This document shows, piece after piece, positions 1 to 10,986 of a stretch of 64,000 nt of DNA. The position numbers and the translations under genes were made by a program. The stretch is from NCBI RefSeq assembly GCF_042466415.1, contig NZ_JAXHCH010000002.1, positions 1,302,001-1,366,000 on the forward strand, in the 5' to 3' direction. The notes below the pieces were generated by a model, which saw nothing but the letters and a program-made list of their open reading frames with translations, made no database searches and was not told the DNA's origin. Every line of letters starts with the position of its first letter. Position 1 is the first letter of the stretch. The stretch comes from Albirhodobacter sp042466415 (GTDB taxonomy: Bacteria; Pseudomonadota; Alphaproteobacteria; Rhodobacterales; Rhodobacteraceae).

Positions 1-2444
<2,444 letters not shown>

Positions 2445-2466
2445 TCAACGACCTCAACTGAACGAG

Positions 2467-2500
2467 AAAGGCCCCGTCCTCGCGACGGGGCCTTTTGTTT
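2467..2500 (+). terminator. Intrinsic terminator after acnA
   Basis: A perfect 12-bp stem (2467-2478 pairing with 2484-2495) with a 5-base CTCGC loop is followed by TTGTTT. It sits 23 bases after the aconitase stop codon. Confidence 0.9.
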
Positions 2501-2697
2501 ATCGGCGGGCCTTATGACAAAGCGCCACGGGTCATCCTAAACAGGTGTCCAGTTTTTTCGGGCGTAATTTACCGCGCCCTATCGCATTGTTCACTGCCTA
2601 TTTACGACGCACAAAAGGGTCACATTCTTCCCCTGAATCCGCCCCTCAGCCTTGCGAAAACGCCAAAAGATTGAGGCGAAAGAAAAGGAATCAATGC

Positions 2698-3018
2698 ATG
2701 CTAGGGTTGAGTGACGCACAAATTTCCGAGGAGAAATCCCTGCAGCGCGCCTATCTTTATTGCCTGTGCTTGGGGGCCTTCGGCGCGCACCGTTTCTACT
2801 TGGGATATGGCACATCCGCCGCGACACAGCTTGTCGTGACATTGATCGGATTGCTGAGCTTGGCGACCGGCGCCGGGGCAGCGTTTTTGTCATTGATCGG
2901 GCTGTGGTTGGTCTATGACCTAGCCGTGATGCCGACCATGATCCGCAGGGTCAATCACCGTGACGCGCCGATCATGGCCTGCGCCGCCACGCGCGCGAAC
3001 AACCGTGCGTGGCACTGA
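2698..3018 (+). CDS. TM2 domain-containing small membrane protein
   Basis: This 106-residue protein matches the TM2 family: a short hydrophilic N-terminus, then GAFGAHRFYLGYG, a pattern typical of the first TM2 segment, then a second hydrophobic stretch (residues about 45-75) ending in a basic tail. The function of bacterial TM2 proteins is not established. The frame is open upstream to 2545, but the ATG at 2698 is preceded by AGAAAAGGAA at good spacing and begins right before the conserved part, so I chose it. It stands alone between the acnA terminator and the convergent ccm operon. Confidence 0.8.
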   Translation: MLGLSDAQISEEKSLQRAYLYCLCLGAFGAHRFYLGYGTSAATQLVVTLIGLLSLATGAGAAFLSLIGLWLVYDLAVMPTMIRRVNHRDAPIMACAATRANNRAWH

Positions 3019-3055
3019 TCGCCCTCGCGCGCATGCCATACCGGGGGGTGTGGCC

Positions 3056-3589
3056 CTACTCCCCTGACGCCTCTTGCATCACAGGGCGCAGTTTCTCCTC
3101 AATGAGACGCTTCGTCAAAGGGCCTGCAAAGCGTGCCAGAACGCGGCCTTCTCCATCGAGAACAAAGGTTTCAGGCACGCCGTAAACACCCCATTCGAGC
3201 GCCATCTTGCCCTTCGCATCCGTGCCAATCGCGGCATAGGGCGAACCCAGCTCATCGAGGAATCCTTGCGCTTTTTGCGCGTCGTCCTTGTAGTTGACGC
3301 CGTAAATCGCCAGCCCCTCATCCGCGAGATCTTGCAAATTCGGATGCTCGACACGACAAGGCGCACACCAAGACGCCCAGAAATTCACCAGCTTCACGCC
3401 GTCTTGCGACAGCATCGCGCTGCTGAACGGTGCCTGCCCCGCCATCGGTTCAACAATCACCGCAGGCGCGGCTTGACCGATCAAGACCGAAGGCAAATCG
3501 TTCGGATTTTCACGCGACATGCCCCAGAGGAACATCCCCGCCAATCCCGCAAACACCACCGGAGGCGCGATCATTCCCCATTTAGCCAT
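3056..3589 (-). CDS. ccmG: CcmG/DsbE thiol-disulfide oxidoreductase for cytochrome c maturation
   Basis: This is a 177-residue membrane-anchored periplasmic thioredoxin that keeps apocytochrome c cysteines reduced before heme attachment. An N-terminal hydrophobic anchor (residues 7-23) is followed by a thioredoxin fold with the active-site motif WCAPC at 74-78 and the cis-proline region GVPETF. It is the last gene of the ccmA-B-C-D-G run, and its start overlaps the ccmD stop by 8 bases (ATGGCTAA). The other maturation genes (ccmE, ccmF, ccmH, ccmI) are not in this window. Confidence 0.95.
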   Translation of the reverse strand: MAKWGMIAPPVVFAGLAGMFLWGMSRENPNDLPSVLIGQAAPAVIVEPMAGQAPFSSAMLSQDGVKLVNFWASWCAPCRVEHPNLQDLADEGLAIYGVNYKDDAQKAQGFLDELGSPYAAIGTDAKGKMALEWGVYGVPETFVLDGEGRVLARFAGPLTKRLIEEKLRPVMQEASGE

Positions 3590-3773
3590 TCATCTGATCC
3601 TTCTTCACCGCGGGCTTCGCCGCCGCTTTCGCCTGCGTCTCTTGCGCGTCCAGCATCCCCTGCGCCTTGCGCGATGCCATCAACGTCTGCGCGACAAGCC
3701 CGATGATCAGCACGATCGAGACGCCGTAAGCCGCCAGAACAGTGCCTGCGTATTTCCCCAAATCCACCATCAT
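3582..3773 (-). CDS. ccmD: Heme exporter accessory protein CcmD
   Basis: This is a 63-residue single-pass membrane protein that holds CcmABC together with the heme chaperone CcmE. It has the typical layout: a short N-terminus (MMVDLGKYA), one transmembrane segment at about residues 9-30, then a charged lysine- and alanine-rich cytoplasmic tail. The ATG at 3773 overlaps the ccmC stop as ATGA, which fixes the start; the longer open frame upstream lies inside ccmC. Small size makes sequence-only assignment weaker, but its place between ccmC and ccmG settles it. Confidence 0.9.
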   Translation of the reverse strand: MMVDLGKYAGTVLAAYGVSIVLIIGLVAQTLMASRKAQGMLDAQETQAKAAAKPAVKKDQMNG

Positions 3774-4498
3774 GCCATCCGCTCCCGTGCCTGCAACGCC
3801 GCCAACCTGCGCAACCGGATTTCCGTGCGCGTCCGCACCAGCACCAATGCGACAAACATCAGAATAAATCCGGCAATGCACAGCATCAACGGCAGCCAGA
3901 ACACATCTGCGACATGCTCTTCCTTATCCAGCGAAAGGGAGGCCCCTTGGTGAAGACCTTGGTTCCAGAAATTGACGGCATAGCGCGAGAGAATGGCGAA
4001 CACCGATCCCACAAGGCACAGAACCCCCGTCAAATCCGCCGCCGTATCGGGATCATCAATCGCGGACCAAAGCGCAATATACCCCAGATAGAACAAAAAC
4101 AGGATCAGGAACGATGTCAGCCGTGGATCCCACTCCCACCACGTGCCCCACATCGGCTCGCCCCAGATCGCCCCCGTCAACAGAGCAATCAGCGTCATGA
4201 CGATCCCCACCGGCGCTGCGGCCTTTGCCGCCAACGCCGACACGTGATGCCGCCGGACCAGCCAAATCAGCGAAGCAACAAGCATCATGACCCAGATGTT
4301 GATCGCCATCATCGCGGCCGGCACATGAAGATAGATGATCTTGACCGTTGAGCCTTGCTTGTAATCATCGGGCGTGAAGAAAAAGCCCCAAATCAACCCC
4401 GCCACCACGGCAATGATCGCCAAAGGCACGACAACAGGCAGAACCCGATCCGAGGTCTGCATGAATTTCTTTGGATTGGCATATTCCCAGATCGACAT
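3770..4498 (-). CDS. ccmC: Heme ABC transporter permease CcmC
   Basis: This 242-residue inner-membrane protein has about six transmembrane segments. CcmC binds heme at the periplasmic face and loads it onto CcmE. The signature tryptophan-rich loop is present (WGEPMWGTWWEWDPRLTS, about residues 112-129), flanked by the conserved histidine loops YLHVP (His58) and NQGLHQGAS. It is the third gene of the ccm operon, 54 bases after ccmB, and overlaps ccmD by four bases. Length and motifs match the family fully. Confidence 0.97.
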   Translation of the reverse strand: MSIWEYANPKKFMQTSDRVLPVVVPLAIIAVVAGLIWGFFFTPDDYKQGSTVKIIYLHVPAAMMAINIWVMMLVASLIWLVRRHHVSALAAKAAAPVGIVMTLIALLTGAIWGEPMWGTWWEWDPRLTSFLILFLFYLGYIALWSAIDDPDTAADLTGVLCLVGSVFAILSRYAVNFWNQGLHQGASLSLDKEEHVADVFWLPLMLCIAGFILMFVALVLVRTRTEIRLRRLAALQARERMA

Positions 4499-4552
4499 GA
4501 ACCCGACATCTCCTGTTTCGTCGCCCGTTTATCACGGTGCGAACGCAAATCT

Positions 4553-5209
4553 CTAGCGCAGATTGGCGCGGATTACTGCGGCGGCGGCAAACGGGATCGC
4601 CGCGATGGAAAACGCGGTAATCGCCCCCAACATCGCCAAGGCCACCCCGACCGGCAACCCTGCCGCACCGCGCCGCACCAGCTCCGCGCCGAAAATCAAG
4701 CTGGGCATATAGAGCGGCAAGACCAGCAGCGACAGCAAAAGCCCCCCCCGTTTCAACCCGACCGTTAGCGCAGCGCCAAACGCCCCGAGCATTGAGAGCG
4801 CCGGCGTCCCCAAGCAGAGCGAAAGCGTAAGCCAAGCCGCCGCCTCCCCCTCCAGATGCAGCAAAACACCAAACAGCGGCGCGGCCAGCACCAGCGGCAA
4901 ACCCGTCGTGATCCAATGGGCCAAGGCTTTCATCGCGACGACCCCTTCCAACGGCAAAGGCGATGTTGCCAGAAGATCGAGCGACCCATCCTCATAATCG
5001 AGCGCAAAGATACGATCGAGCGAGAGCAGACAGGCCAAAAGCGCGCCCACCCAAAGCACACCGCCCGCGATCTGCGACAATATCGCCCCGGAAGGCCCAA
5101 CCCCGAAGGGGATCAACACCACGACGATCAAGAAGAAAGCAAGCCCAAGGCCAAAGCCGCCGCCCGCCCGCATCGCAAGCCGTAAGTCCCTGATCAATAA
5201 GGCAATCAT
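4553..5209 (-). CDS. ccmB: Heme exporter protein CcmB
   Basis: This 218-residue protein has six hydrophobic segments and is the membrane partner of the CcmA ATPase in release of holo-CcmE. It begins MIALLIRDLRLAMRAGG and includes the typical FALDYEDGSLDLLATSPLPL region after the second segment. The ATG overlaps the ccmA stop as ATGA, so the two are translationally coupled. Confidence 0.95.
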   Translation of the reverse strand: MIALLIRDLRLAMRAGGGFGLGLAFFLIVVVLIPFGVGPSGAILSQIAGGVLWVGALLACLLSLDRIFALDYEDGSLDLLATSPLPLEGVVAMKALAHWITTGLPLVLAAPLFGVLLHLEGEAAAWLTLSLCLGTPALSMLGAFGAALTVGLKRGGLLLSLLVLPLYMPSLIFGAELVRRGAAGLPVGVALAMLGAITAFSIAAIPFAAAAVIRANLR

Positions 5210-5925
5210 ATGAATGCCTCGTCAAATCCGCCCGCCAAGCCGCCCGCTTCTGGCGGGCGCGCTTTAAAGGGTGTGAGGTCGACAACCTGCGCATCATGCA
5301 GACCGAGATCGATATGCGTGGCGATTAATGCGGAGCCGCCCTGCGCGAGATGGGTGCGCACGGCAGCCGCGAAAAGCGCAACCGAGTCCGCATCAAGCGA
5401 CACTGTCGGCTCGTCCAGAACCCAAATCGGGCGCCCCGTAACCTTGAGCCGCGCAAGGCCAAGGCGGCGCTTTTGTCCCGCAGAAAGGGTCATGGCCGCG
5501 CGATGCTCCAACCCGCGTAGGTTCATCGCATCAAGCGCATCATCCACTCGGTCTGTCGCGTAGACTTCCCCCCAAAACGCCAAGGTTTCTCTGGCGGTCA
5601 AAGTGGGTTTGAGCCCGTCCGAGTGGGAGGCATATGCGATCAACTCACTCGCCGTGGCGGCTTGCCCCTCGTGCCCAAACGCGGTGATTTCCCCGCTGAG
5701 CGGCGGTTGTAATCCGGCAATCGTTCGCAAAAGCGTGGTTTTTCCAAGCCCGTTCGCCCCGCGCACGATGAGCGCCTGCCCCGCCCCAACGACAAGATCC
5801 AACCCCTCCATCAACGCAATCCCGCCGCGCGCCACCGCAACGGACCGCAATCTCAAGGCTGGCGAGGGTTGGGGCGAAGGGCTCAAAGAAACATCCTGAC
5901 AGGAGACGGTTGGGGTGTTGCGCAA
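5206..5925 (-). CDS. ccmA: Cytochrome c biogenesis ATP-binding protein CcmA
   Basis: This is the ABC-type ATPase of the CcmABCD complex. Walker A (GANGLGKT, 56-63), the ABC signature LSAGQ (147-151) and Walker B (VLDEPT, 169-174) are all present. The start is uncertain. The frame opens with TTG at 5925, giving an N-terminal extension of about 20 residues with a Ser-Pro-Gln run before the first beta strand. No in-frame ATG precedes the ATPase core, and a GTG about 30 codons in is an alternative. It is the first gene of ccmABCDG and is 84 bases from the Mth938-like gene upstream on the same strand, so it may share the sec promoter. Confidence 0.95.
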   Translation of the reverse strand: MRNTPTVSCQDVSLSPSPQPSPALRLRSVAVARGGIALMEGLDLVVGAGQALIVRGANGLGKTTLLRTIAGLQPPLSGEITAFGHEGQAATASELIAYASHSDGLKPTLTARETLAFWGEVYATDRVDDALDAMNLRGLEHRAAMTLSAGQKRRLGLARLKVTGRPIWVLDEPTVSLDADSVALFAAAVRTHLAQGGSALIATHIDLGLHDAQVVDLTPFKARPPEAGGLAGGFDEAFI

Positions 5926-6009
5926 AGACCTATCGAGGGCAAAGCGCGACGGCTTTGATATATGTCAGGCCAACCGCCCTGCCGTGAAAAACTGCGGGCC
6001 TGACAAGTC

Positions 6010-6384
6010 TTATTCCGTTGGGATATCACCCGGCATAGCCAGAAGTGCCGCCGCAACACCGCGCCCCTCCGACAACAAAACATTGTAGGTGCGCGCAGCC
6101 GAAGGCGTCGACATCAGCTCGAGGAAAACGCCTGCCGCCTCCAGCCTTCTGCGGAACTCTGCGGGCGGATGGGATATCTCAGGCCCTGTTCCCAAGAACA
6201 GGACTTCGAGATCCGATCCGAATTGCAACAACGGGTCGGTGTCACCATACCCCCCCCAGCTTTGAGAACCGCCAGAGTGGATGATGAGATTGCCCGCGCG
6301 AACGATGCCGCCCACGCGGAAAAACCCCGGCCCGTACCCATCGATCGGGAGCGCATTGCCAAAATCCGTGTCGAGTAAGGGCAT
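6010..6384 (-). CDS. Mth938-like domain-containing protein (DUF498)
   Basis: This 124-residue cytoplasmic protein belongs to the Mth938-like family, whose human member NDUFAF3 is a complex I assembly factor; the bacterial role is unproven. Typical family patches are IDGYGPGFFRVGG near the N-terminus, the central DLEVLFLGTG and the later TPSAARTYNVLLSEGR. It follows secF with a TAATG stop/start overlap, an arrangement common in Rhodobacterales that suggests co-translation with the Sec accessory genes. Confidence 0.88.
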   Translation of the reverse strand: MPLLDTDFGNALPIDGYGPGFFRVGGIVRAGNLIIHSGGSQSWGGYGDTDPLLQFGSDLEVLFLGTGPEISHPPAEFRRRLEAAGVFLELMSTPSAARTYNVLLSEGRGVAAALLAMPGDIPTE

Positions 6385-7388
6385 TACTTCGTGCCTTTCG
6401 CAGCCTCGGCGGCTTGCTTTTCGGGGTCTTCGGTGAAGAAGGCCGAGCCGCCGTCTTTGGGTTTCTTGTTCCGGTCAAGCCCGATCATCAGCACGATATT
6501 CTTGGCCACGAAGACCGACGAATAGGTGCCCACCACAATGCCCCACGTCATCGCGAACACAAAGCCACGGATCACGTCACCGCCCAAAACGAGCAAGCAA
6601 ATCAAAGCGATCAAGGTTGTACCCGAAGTCATGATCGTGCGCGAGAGGGTCTCGTTCACGGCGAGGTTCATCACCTCGCGCAGCGGCATCATCTTGTATT
6701 TGATCAGGTTTTCGCGAAGACGGTCGAATACGACGACCGTGTCGTTGATTGAGTAGCCGATGATCGTCAGCAAAGCGGCGATGATCGTCAGGTCGAATTT
6801 GATCTGGAAGGCGGCAAAGATCCCAACCGTGACAACCACGTCATGCACCAGCGCAGCGACCGCGCCCACCGCAAATTGCCACTCAAACCGGAGCCAGATG
6901 TAGAACAAAATGGCCACCGTCGCGGCGAGCACCGAATAAACCGCGGTCGAGATTAACTCACCCGAGACTTTCGGCCCGACGGATTCCACGGAGGCAAATA
7001 CCACCGTCGGATCCACCGATTTCAACGCCTCTTCAGCCGCTTGCGTGATCTCTGGCGTGATGGCTTCATCGCCATCTTGCGCCTGAATCCGGATCATCGC
7101 GACGTGCTTGTCGGCCCCGAAGGCAGGATCAAACACCTCGGTAATCGAGACATCCCCCAGATTGAGGGGCGCGAGAGCCGCGCGAAATTCTCCGACATCG
7201 GTGGCCTGCGTGCTTTCCGTACGGATCGTCGTGCCGCCGCGGAAATCGATACCAAAATTCAGCCCCATCGTGAGGACGAAGACCAGTGACGCGATCACCA
7301 TGAGCGCCGACGCGCCAAGCGTCAGCGTTTGGTGTTTAAAGAAGTCCCAATTGGTAACATCGGGGACGAGACGAAGACGGAATGCCAT
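6384..7388 (-). CDS. secF: Protein translocase subunit SecF
   Basis: This 334-residue inner-membrane protein has one N-terminal transmembrane segment, a periplasmic domain and five C-terminal segments (RND-like fold). With SecD and YajC it uses the proton-motive force to help pull proteins out of SecYEG. The family patch GLNFGIDFRGGT follows the first segment, and GYSINDTVVVFDRLREN is the conserved motif of transmembrane segment 4. It lies 12 bases after secD and overlaps the Mth938-like gene by one base. Confidence 0.98.
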   Translation of the reverse strand: MAFRLRLVPDVTNWDFFKHQTLTLGASALMVIASLVFVLTMGLNFGIDFRGGTTIRTESTQATDVGEFRAALAPLNLGDVSITEVFDPAFGADKHVAMIRIQAQDGDEAITPEITQAAEEALKSVDPTVVFASVESVGPKVSGELISTAVYSVLAATVAILFYIWLRFEWQFAVGAVAALVHDVVVTVGIFAAFQIKFDLTIIAALLTIIGYSINDTVVVFDRLRENLIKYKMMPLREVMNLAVNETLSRTIMTSGTTLIALICLLVLGGDVIRGFVFAMTWGIVVGTYSSVFVAKNIVLMIGLDRNKKPKDGGSAFFTEDPEKQAAEAAKGTK

Positions 7389-7400
7389 AGCTTTTCCCCT

Positions 7401-9065
7401 TTATACGGTGATCGTTTTTGGGCGTTTACGCGCGAACCAAATCACGACCATCAGACGCGTGACATAGATCGCGGTGAAGACCGAGGTGATGATCCCGATT
7501 GCCAATGTGACGGCGAACCCGCGCACGGGGCCAGACCCCAAAACAAACAAAATGATCGCCGTGATGAAAGTGGTGATATTGGCATCGACGATGGCGGACA
7601 TGGCCTTTTCATAGCCGATCTCGATCGCCCGCGCAGGCCCTCGCGCCGTCTTCAATTCCTCGCGGATACGCTCGAACACAAGCACGTTCGCGTCGACCGC
7701 CATACCGATCGTCAACACAATGCCGGCGATGCCAGGAAGGGTCAACGTACCGCCAATCATCGACAAGATCCCGAAGATCAAAGCCACGTTCACCAGCAAC
7801 GCGACAGAAGCGAAGACCCCGAACAAGCCATAGCAAGCGATCATAAAGATCACGACAAGGCCCAACCCGATAACAGACGCAAAACGCCCCGCATCGATGC
7901 TGTCCTGCCCCAATTCGGGGCCGATGGTGCGTTCTTCGAGGAAGGTCATTTCTGCCGGCAAGGCGCCCGCGCGCAACAAGACGGAGAGGTTGGTCGAGGC
8001 TTCAACATCGAAATTGCCGGTGATGATGCCCGATCCGCCCGTGATATGCGCTTGGATTTGCGGTGCGGAGATGACTTTTCCGTCCAGCACGATCGCGAAC
8101 AATTGGCCCACATTCGCGCCGGTATAATCCCCGAACTTGCGCGCGCCTGACACGTTGAACCGGAACCCGACTGCCGGACGGCCGTTCTGGTCGAACTCAG
8201 GGCGGGCGTCGGTCAACTCTTCGCCCGTCACGACGGGCGTATCTTCGAGGGTATAGTAAATGCCATCTTCATCCACGGAGGGTGCGATGAAATTGCCCAA
8301 ACCCGGCGCGGCATCGGGGTTCGATCCGCGGCTCACGACAGGGTTGAAGGTCAGCTTCGCGGTTGTCCCGATGAGGGCTTTGAGCTCGGCAGCCGAACCG
8401 ATACCCGGCACCTGGATCAAAATGCGATCTTCGCCTTGGCGCTGGATCGTGGGTTCGCGCGTGCCGACCTCATCGACACGGCGGCGGATGATCTCGAGCG
8501 ATTGCTGGATCGTGCGCGTATCGGTCGCGGTGCGTTCGGCCTCTGACAATTTGACGACCAATTCGCCGTTTGTCGACGTAATTTCATAATCGGTCTGGCC
8601 GACACCGGTCAGCGACACGACCGGCGTGGCAAGAGTGCGGGCAAGTTCCATCGCGCGGGCCATCTGCGTTGGCTCGCCAATCTGAATCCGCAACTCGTCT
8701 TGCGGCCCGGGCGCGCGGCGCACGGCGCCGATGACGGCACGCTCGGCGGCAAGCACGCGGCGCAGTTCCGGCCAAAGGCTATCCATCCGCGATTTGTAAA
8801 CATCCGCGACCTGAACTTCCGCCAGAAGATGCGCCCCGCCGCGCAGATCTAGACCCAGATTGACAAGCCCTGACGGAAGGTAGTCAGGCCATTGTGCGCG
8901 CGCTTGCGCCTGTTCTGGTGTCTCGAAACCCGTCTTTTCGACCTGCGCGATCGCATCATTATGCGTCTCGACGCGGCCATAAAACAGGTTCGGAGCGGCT
9001 GTGATAATTCCAAGGGCAACGAGCCCCAGAACGATCACCCGCTTCCACATCGGCATCTGGATCAT
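7401..9065 (-). CDS. secD: Protein translocase subunit SecD
   Basis: This 554-residue partner of SecF has an N-terminal anchor, a large periplasmic head (P1, residues about 50-370) and a C-terminal membrane half. Motifs include GLDLRGGAHLL near the N-terminus, RQGEDRILIQVPG in the head, and GMAVDANVLVFERIREEL in the membrane half. The frame is open to 9146, but ATG 9065 has GAGG at correct spacing and starts at MIQMPMWKRVIV, the usual SecD beginning. The 27 extra codons upstream would read through an inverted repeat, so I excluded them. The order is yajC-secD-secF. Confidence 0.97.
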   Translation of the reverse strand: MIQMPMWKRVIVLGLVALGIITAAPNLFYGRVETHNDAIAQVEKTGFETPEQAQARAQWPDYLPSGLVNLGLDLRGGAHLLAEVQVADVYKSRMDSLWPELRRVLAAERAVIGAVRRAPGPQDELRIQIGEPTQMARAMELARTLATPVVSLTGVGQTDYEITSTNGELVVKLSEAERTATDTRTIQQSLEIIRRRVDEVGTREPTIQRQGEDRILIQVPGIGSAAELKALIGTTAKLTFNPVVSRGSNPDAAPGLGNFIAPSVDEDGIYYTLEDTPVVTGEELTDARPEFDQNGRPAVGFRFNVSGARKFGDYTGANVGQLFAIVLDGKVISAPQIQAHITGGSGIITGNFDVEASTNLSVLLRAGALPAEMTFLEERTIGPELGQDSIDAGRFASVIGLGLVVIFMIACYGLFGVFASVALLVNVALIFGILSMIGGTLTLPGIAGIVLTIGMAVDANVLVFERIREELKTARGPARAIEIGYEKAMSAIVDANITTFITAIILFVLGSGPVRGFAVTLAIGIITSVFTAIYVTRLMVVIWFARKRPKTITV

Positions 9066-9102
9066 GCTTGCCTCATTTGGCGTTGGCGCACGGCGGCGCA
9101 AT

Positions 9103-9147
9103 CTTGGTGGCGGTGCGGCCCACCTCGCAAGGCGGTGCCGCACCAAG
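9103..9147 (-). promoter_or_regulatory. Imperfect long inverted repeat between yajC and secD
   Basis: In the 120-base yajC-secD spacer, CTTG at 9103-9106 can pair with CAAG at 9144-9147. A 7-bp arm at 9113-9119 pairs perfectly with 9137-9143. The result is a strong stem with one interior bulge, and no U-run follows it. It could be an mRNA-stabilising or attenuating hairpin that sets the YajC to SecDF ratio. Function is inferred from position only. Confidence 0.4.
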
Positions 9148-9185
9148 ACAAATCAGCCCCGACCCAAGGATCGAGGCTGGAGATA

Positions 9186-9515
9186 TCAGTTCGCGGCAGG
9201 CTCGGTGCGCGAAACAACTTGAGCAACGGCGGATTTGATCATCTTGACCTTAACGCCGGTTGCAATTTCGACTTCGATCGAGCCGTCGTCGTTGACCTTG
9301 GACACTTTGCCCATGATCCCGCTTTGACCGATGATGTCATCGCCACGACGAAGTGCTTCGACCATCGCCTTGTGCTCTTTGGCTTTTTTCTGCTGTGGGC
9401 GGATCATCAGGAAATACATGATCGCGAAGATCAGGATCAGCGGGATAAACTGACCAAGCGCACCAGCGCCTCCAACAGGGGATGCAGCTTGCGCAAATGC
9501 GGGCGTGACGAACAT
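9186..9515 (-). CDS. yajC: Preprotein translocase subunit YajC
   Basis: This 109-residue protein has a single N-terminal membrane segment (residues about 22-41) followed by the family signature FLMIRPQQKKAKEH and a small cytoplasmic beta-rich domain. It is part of the SecDF-YajC accessory complex. Its ATG is preceded by AAAGGACC. It heads the yajC-secD-secF cluster, and the 240 bases upstream should hold the promoter. Confidence 0.97.
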   Translation of the reverse strand: MFVTPAFAQAASPVGGAGALGQFIPLILIFAIMYFLMIRPQQKKAKEHKAMVEALRRGDDIIGQSGIMGKVSKVNDDGSIEVEIATGVKVKMIKSAVAQVVSRTEPAAN

Positions 9516-9755
9516 TTAAGGTCCTTTCCTATGGCCTCTTTTGGGCCTTTGTTTCCTATAGGGGGAACCCCCCAAATATCGCCGCGAACCCTATCCGCGC
9601 CTCACAGCGAAGGCAAGGCAGGCTCACGTGATTTGCAGCTATGACCGCGGGGGCGAAGTGCAAGGCCTGCCCCGCGCATTTCAACGATTTATCTGCACGA
9701 CAGGCGGTTTAAAGGGCAAATCGTCGCAGCCGAGCACGCCTGCCGCCGCGATGTT

Positions 9756-10919
9756 TCAGCCCGCAGGCAGCGCCCGCTCGATAAGCCGCGCAAAGAAGCT
9801 CGCCCCGATCGGCGCAGCCTCGTCATTGAAATCGAACGCCGGATGATGCAGCCCCGCGCCCGGCCCCGTTCCCAAGAACAGATAGGCCCCGGGACGCGCC
9901 TCAAGCATATAGGAAAAATCTTCCGCGCCCATTTCGCGCGCGCCGTCCGCATCCACTTTGCCCGACACATCCCGCGCTACCTCGGCCGCAAAAGCGACCG
10001 AGTCGGCGTCATTCACCGTCGGTGGGTAGAGACGATCATACCGCACCTGCGCCGTCACGCCAAAAGCCGCCGCCTGCCCCGCAACGATGTCGCGGATGCG
10101 CGTCTCGGCCAGATCGCGGATCGCGGGATCGAAGCTGCGCACGGTCAGGCAAAGCTGGCCGGTCTCAGGAATGATATTCGTCGCGGTGCCCGCATGGATC
10201 TGCGTCACCGTCACCACAAGGGCGTCATTGGTGGAGATATTGCGCGACGTGATAGTCTGCAACGCACTGACCATCATCGCCATGGCCGGCACAGGATCGA
10301 TGCAATCTTGCGGCATGGCCCCGTGACCACCGCGTCCCGTGACATCAATCCACACCGTATCCACCGCCGCCATATAGGGGCCGGTGCGGGTGACGAACTC
10401 GCCAAATTCGATATTGGGTGCGTTATGAATCGCGTAGACCTCGCGGATATCGAAGCGATCCATAATCCCTTCGCGCACCATCACATCCGCGCCGCCGCCT
10501 TCCTCTTCCGCAGGCTGGAAAATGAGCGCCGCTGTTCCGGCAAAATTACGCGTCTCGGCCAGATAGGCCGCCGCGCCCAAGAGCATTGTCGTGTGGCCAT
10601 CATGCCCGCAGGCATGCATTTTCCCCTCATGCTCAGACGCATATTCCGCGCCCGTCGTCTCGGTGATCGGCAAGGCATCCATATCCGCGCGCAGCCCGAT
10701 CACCGCGCCATTCGCGCCGTCACGACCGTGGATCAATGCAACCATGCCGCTGCCGGCGATGCCCTCATGCAGCTCGTCCACGCCGAACTCGCGCAGCTTT
10801 TCGGCCACAAAAGCCGCGGTCTTTGGCAGGGTAAATTCCAGCTCCGGCATCCGGTGCAGCGTCCTGCGCCACTCCGTCATTTGGGGAGCGAGGGCGGCGA
10901 TACGGTTCAGAACGGGCAT
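9756..10919 (-). CDS. M20 family amidohydrolase (hippurate hydrolase / IAA-amino acid hydrolase type)
   Basis: This 387-residue cytoplasmic metallo-amidohydrolase of the M20D group cleaves N-acyl amino acids or related amides in characterised relatives. Di-metal-site motifs are GLRADMDALPI, MHACGHDGHT and PAEEEGGGA; the dimerisation/lid domain follows at about residues 180-300, and the C-terminal metal His lies in the GLHHPAFDFND region. The substrate cannot be read from sequence. It is transcribed divergently from mazG across a 67-base gap. Confidence 0.92.
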   Translation of the reverse strand: MPVLNRIAALAPQMTEWRRTLHRMPELEFTLPKTAAFVAEKLREFGVDELHEGIAGSGMVALIHGRDGANGAVIGLRADMDALPITETTGAEYASEHEGKMHACGHDGHTTMLLGAAAYLAETRNFAGTAALIFQPAEEEGGGADVMVREGIMDRFDIREVYAIHNAPNIEFGEFVTRTGPYMAAVDTVWIDVTGRGGHGAMPQDCIDPVPAMAMMVSALQTITSRNISTNDALVVTVTQIHAGTATNIIPETGQLCLTVRSFDPAIRDLAETRIRDIVAGQAAAFGVTAQVRYDRLYPPTVNDADSVAFAAEVARDVSGKVDADGAREMGAEDFSYMLEARPGAYLFLGTGPGAGLHHPAFDFNDEAAPIGASFFARLIERALPAG

Positions 10920-10986
10920 GGCTGGACTTCTTTATGAGGCGAAAGGTAGGGTCGCGCCACAATCGCCCTGCTTTAGAGGTTTCGCA

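Noticed and set aside
9843..10937. 364-codon open frame antisense to the M20 amidohydrolase
   Set aside because: Arg/His-rich composition and no ribosome site; a shadow of the real gene.
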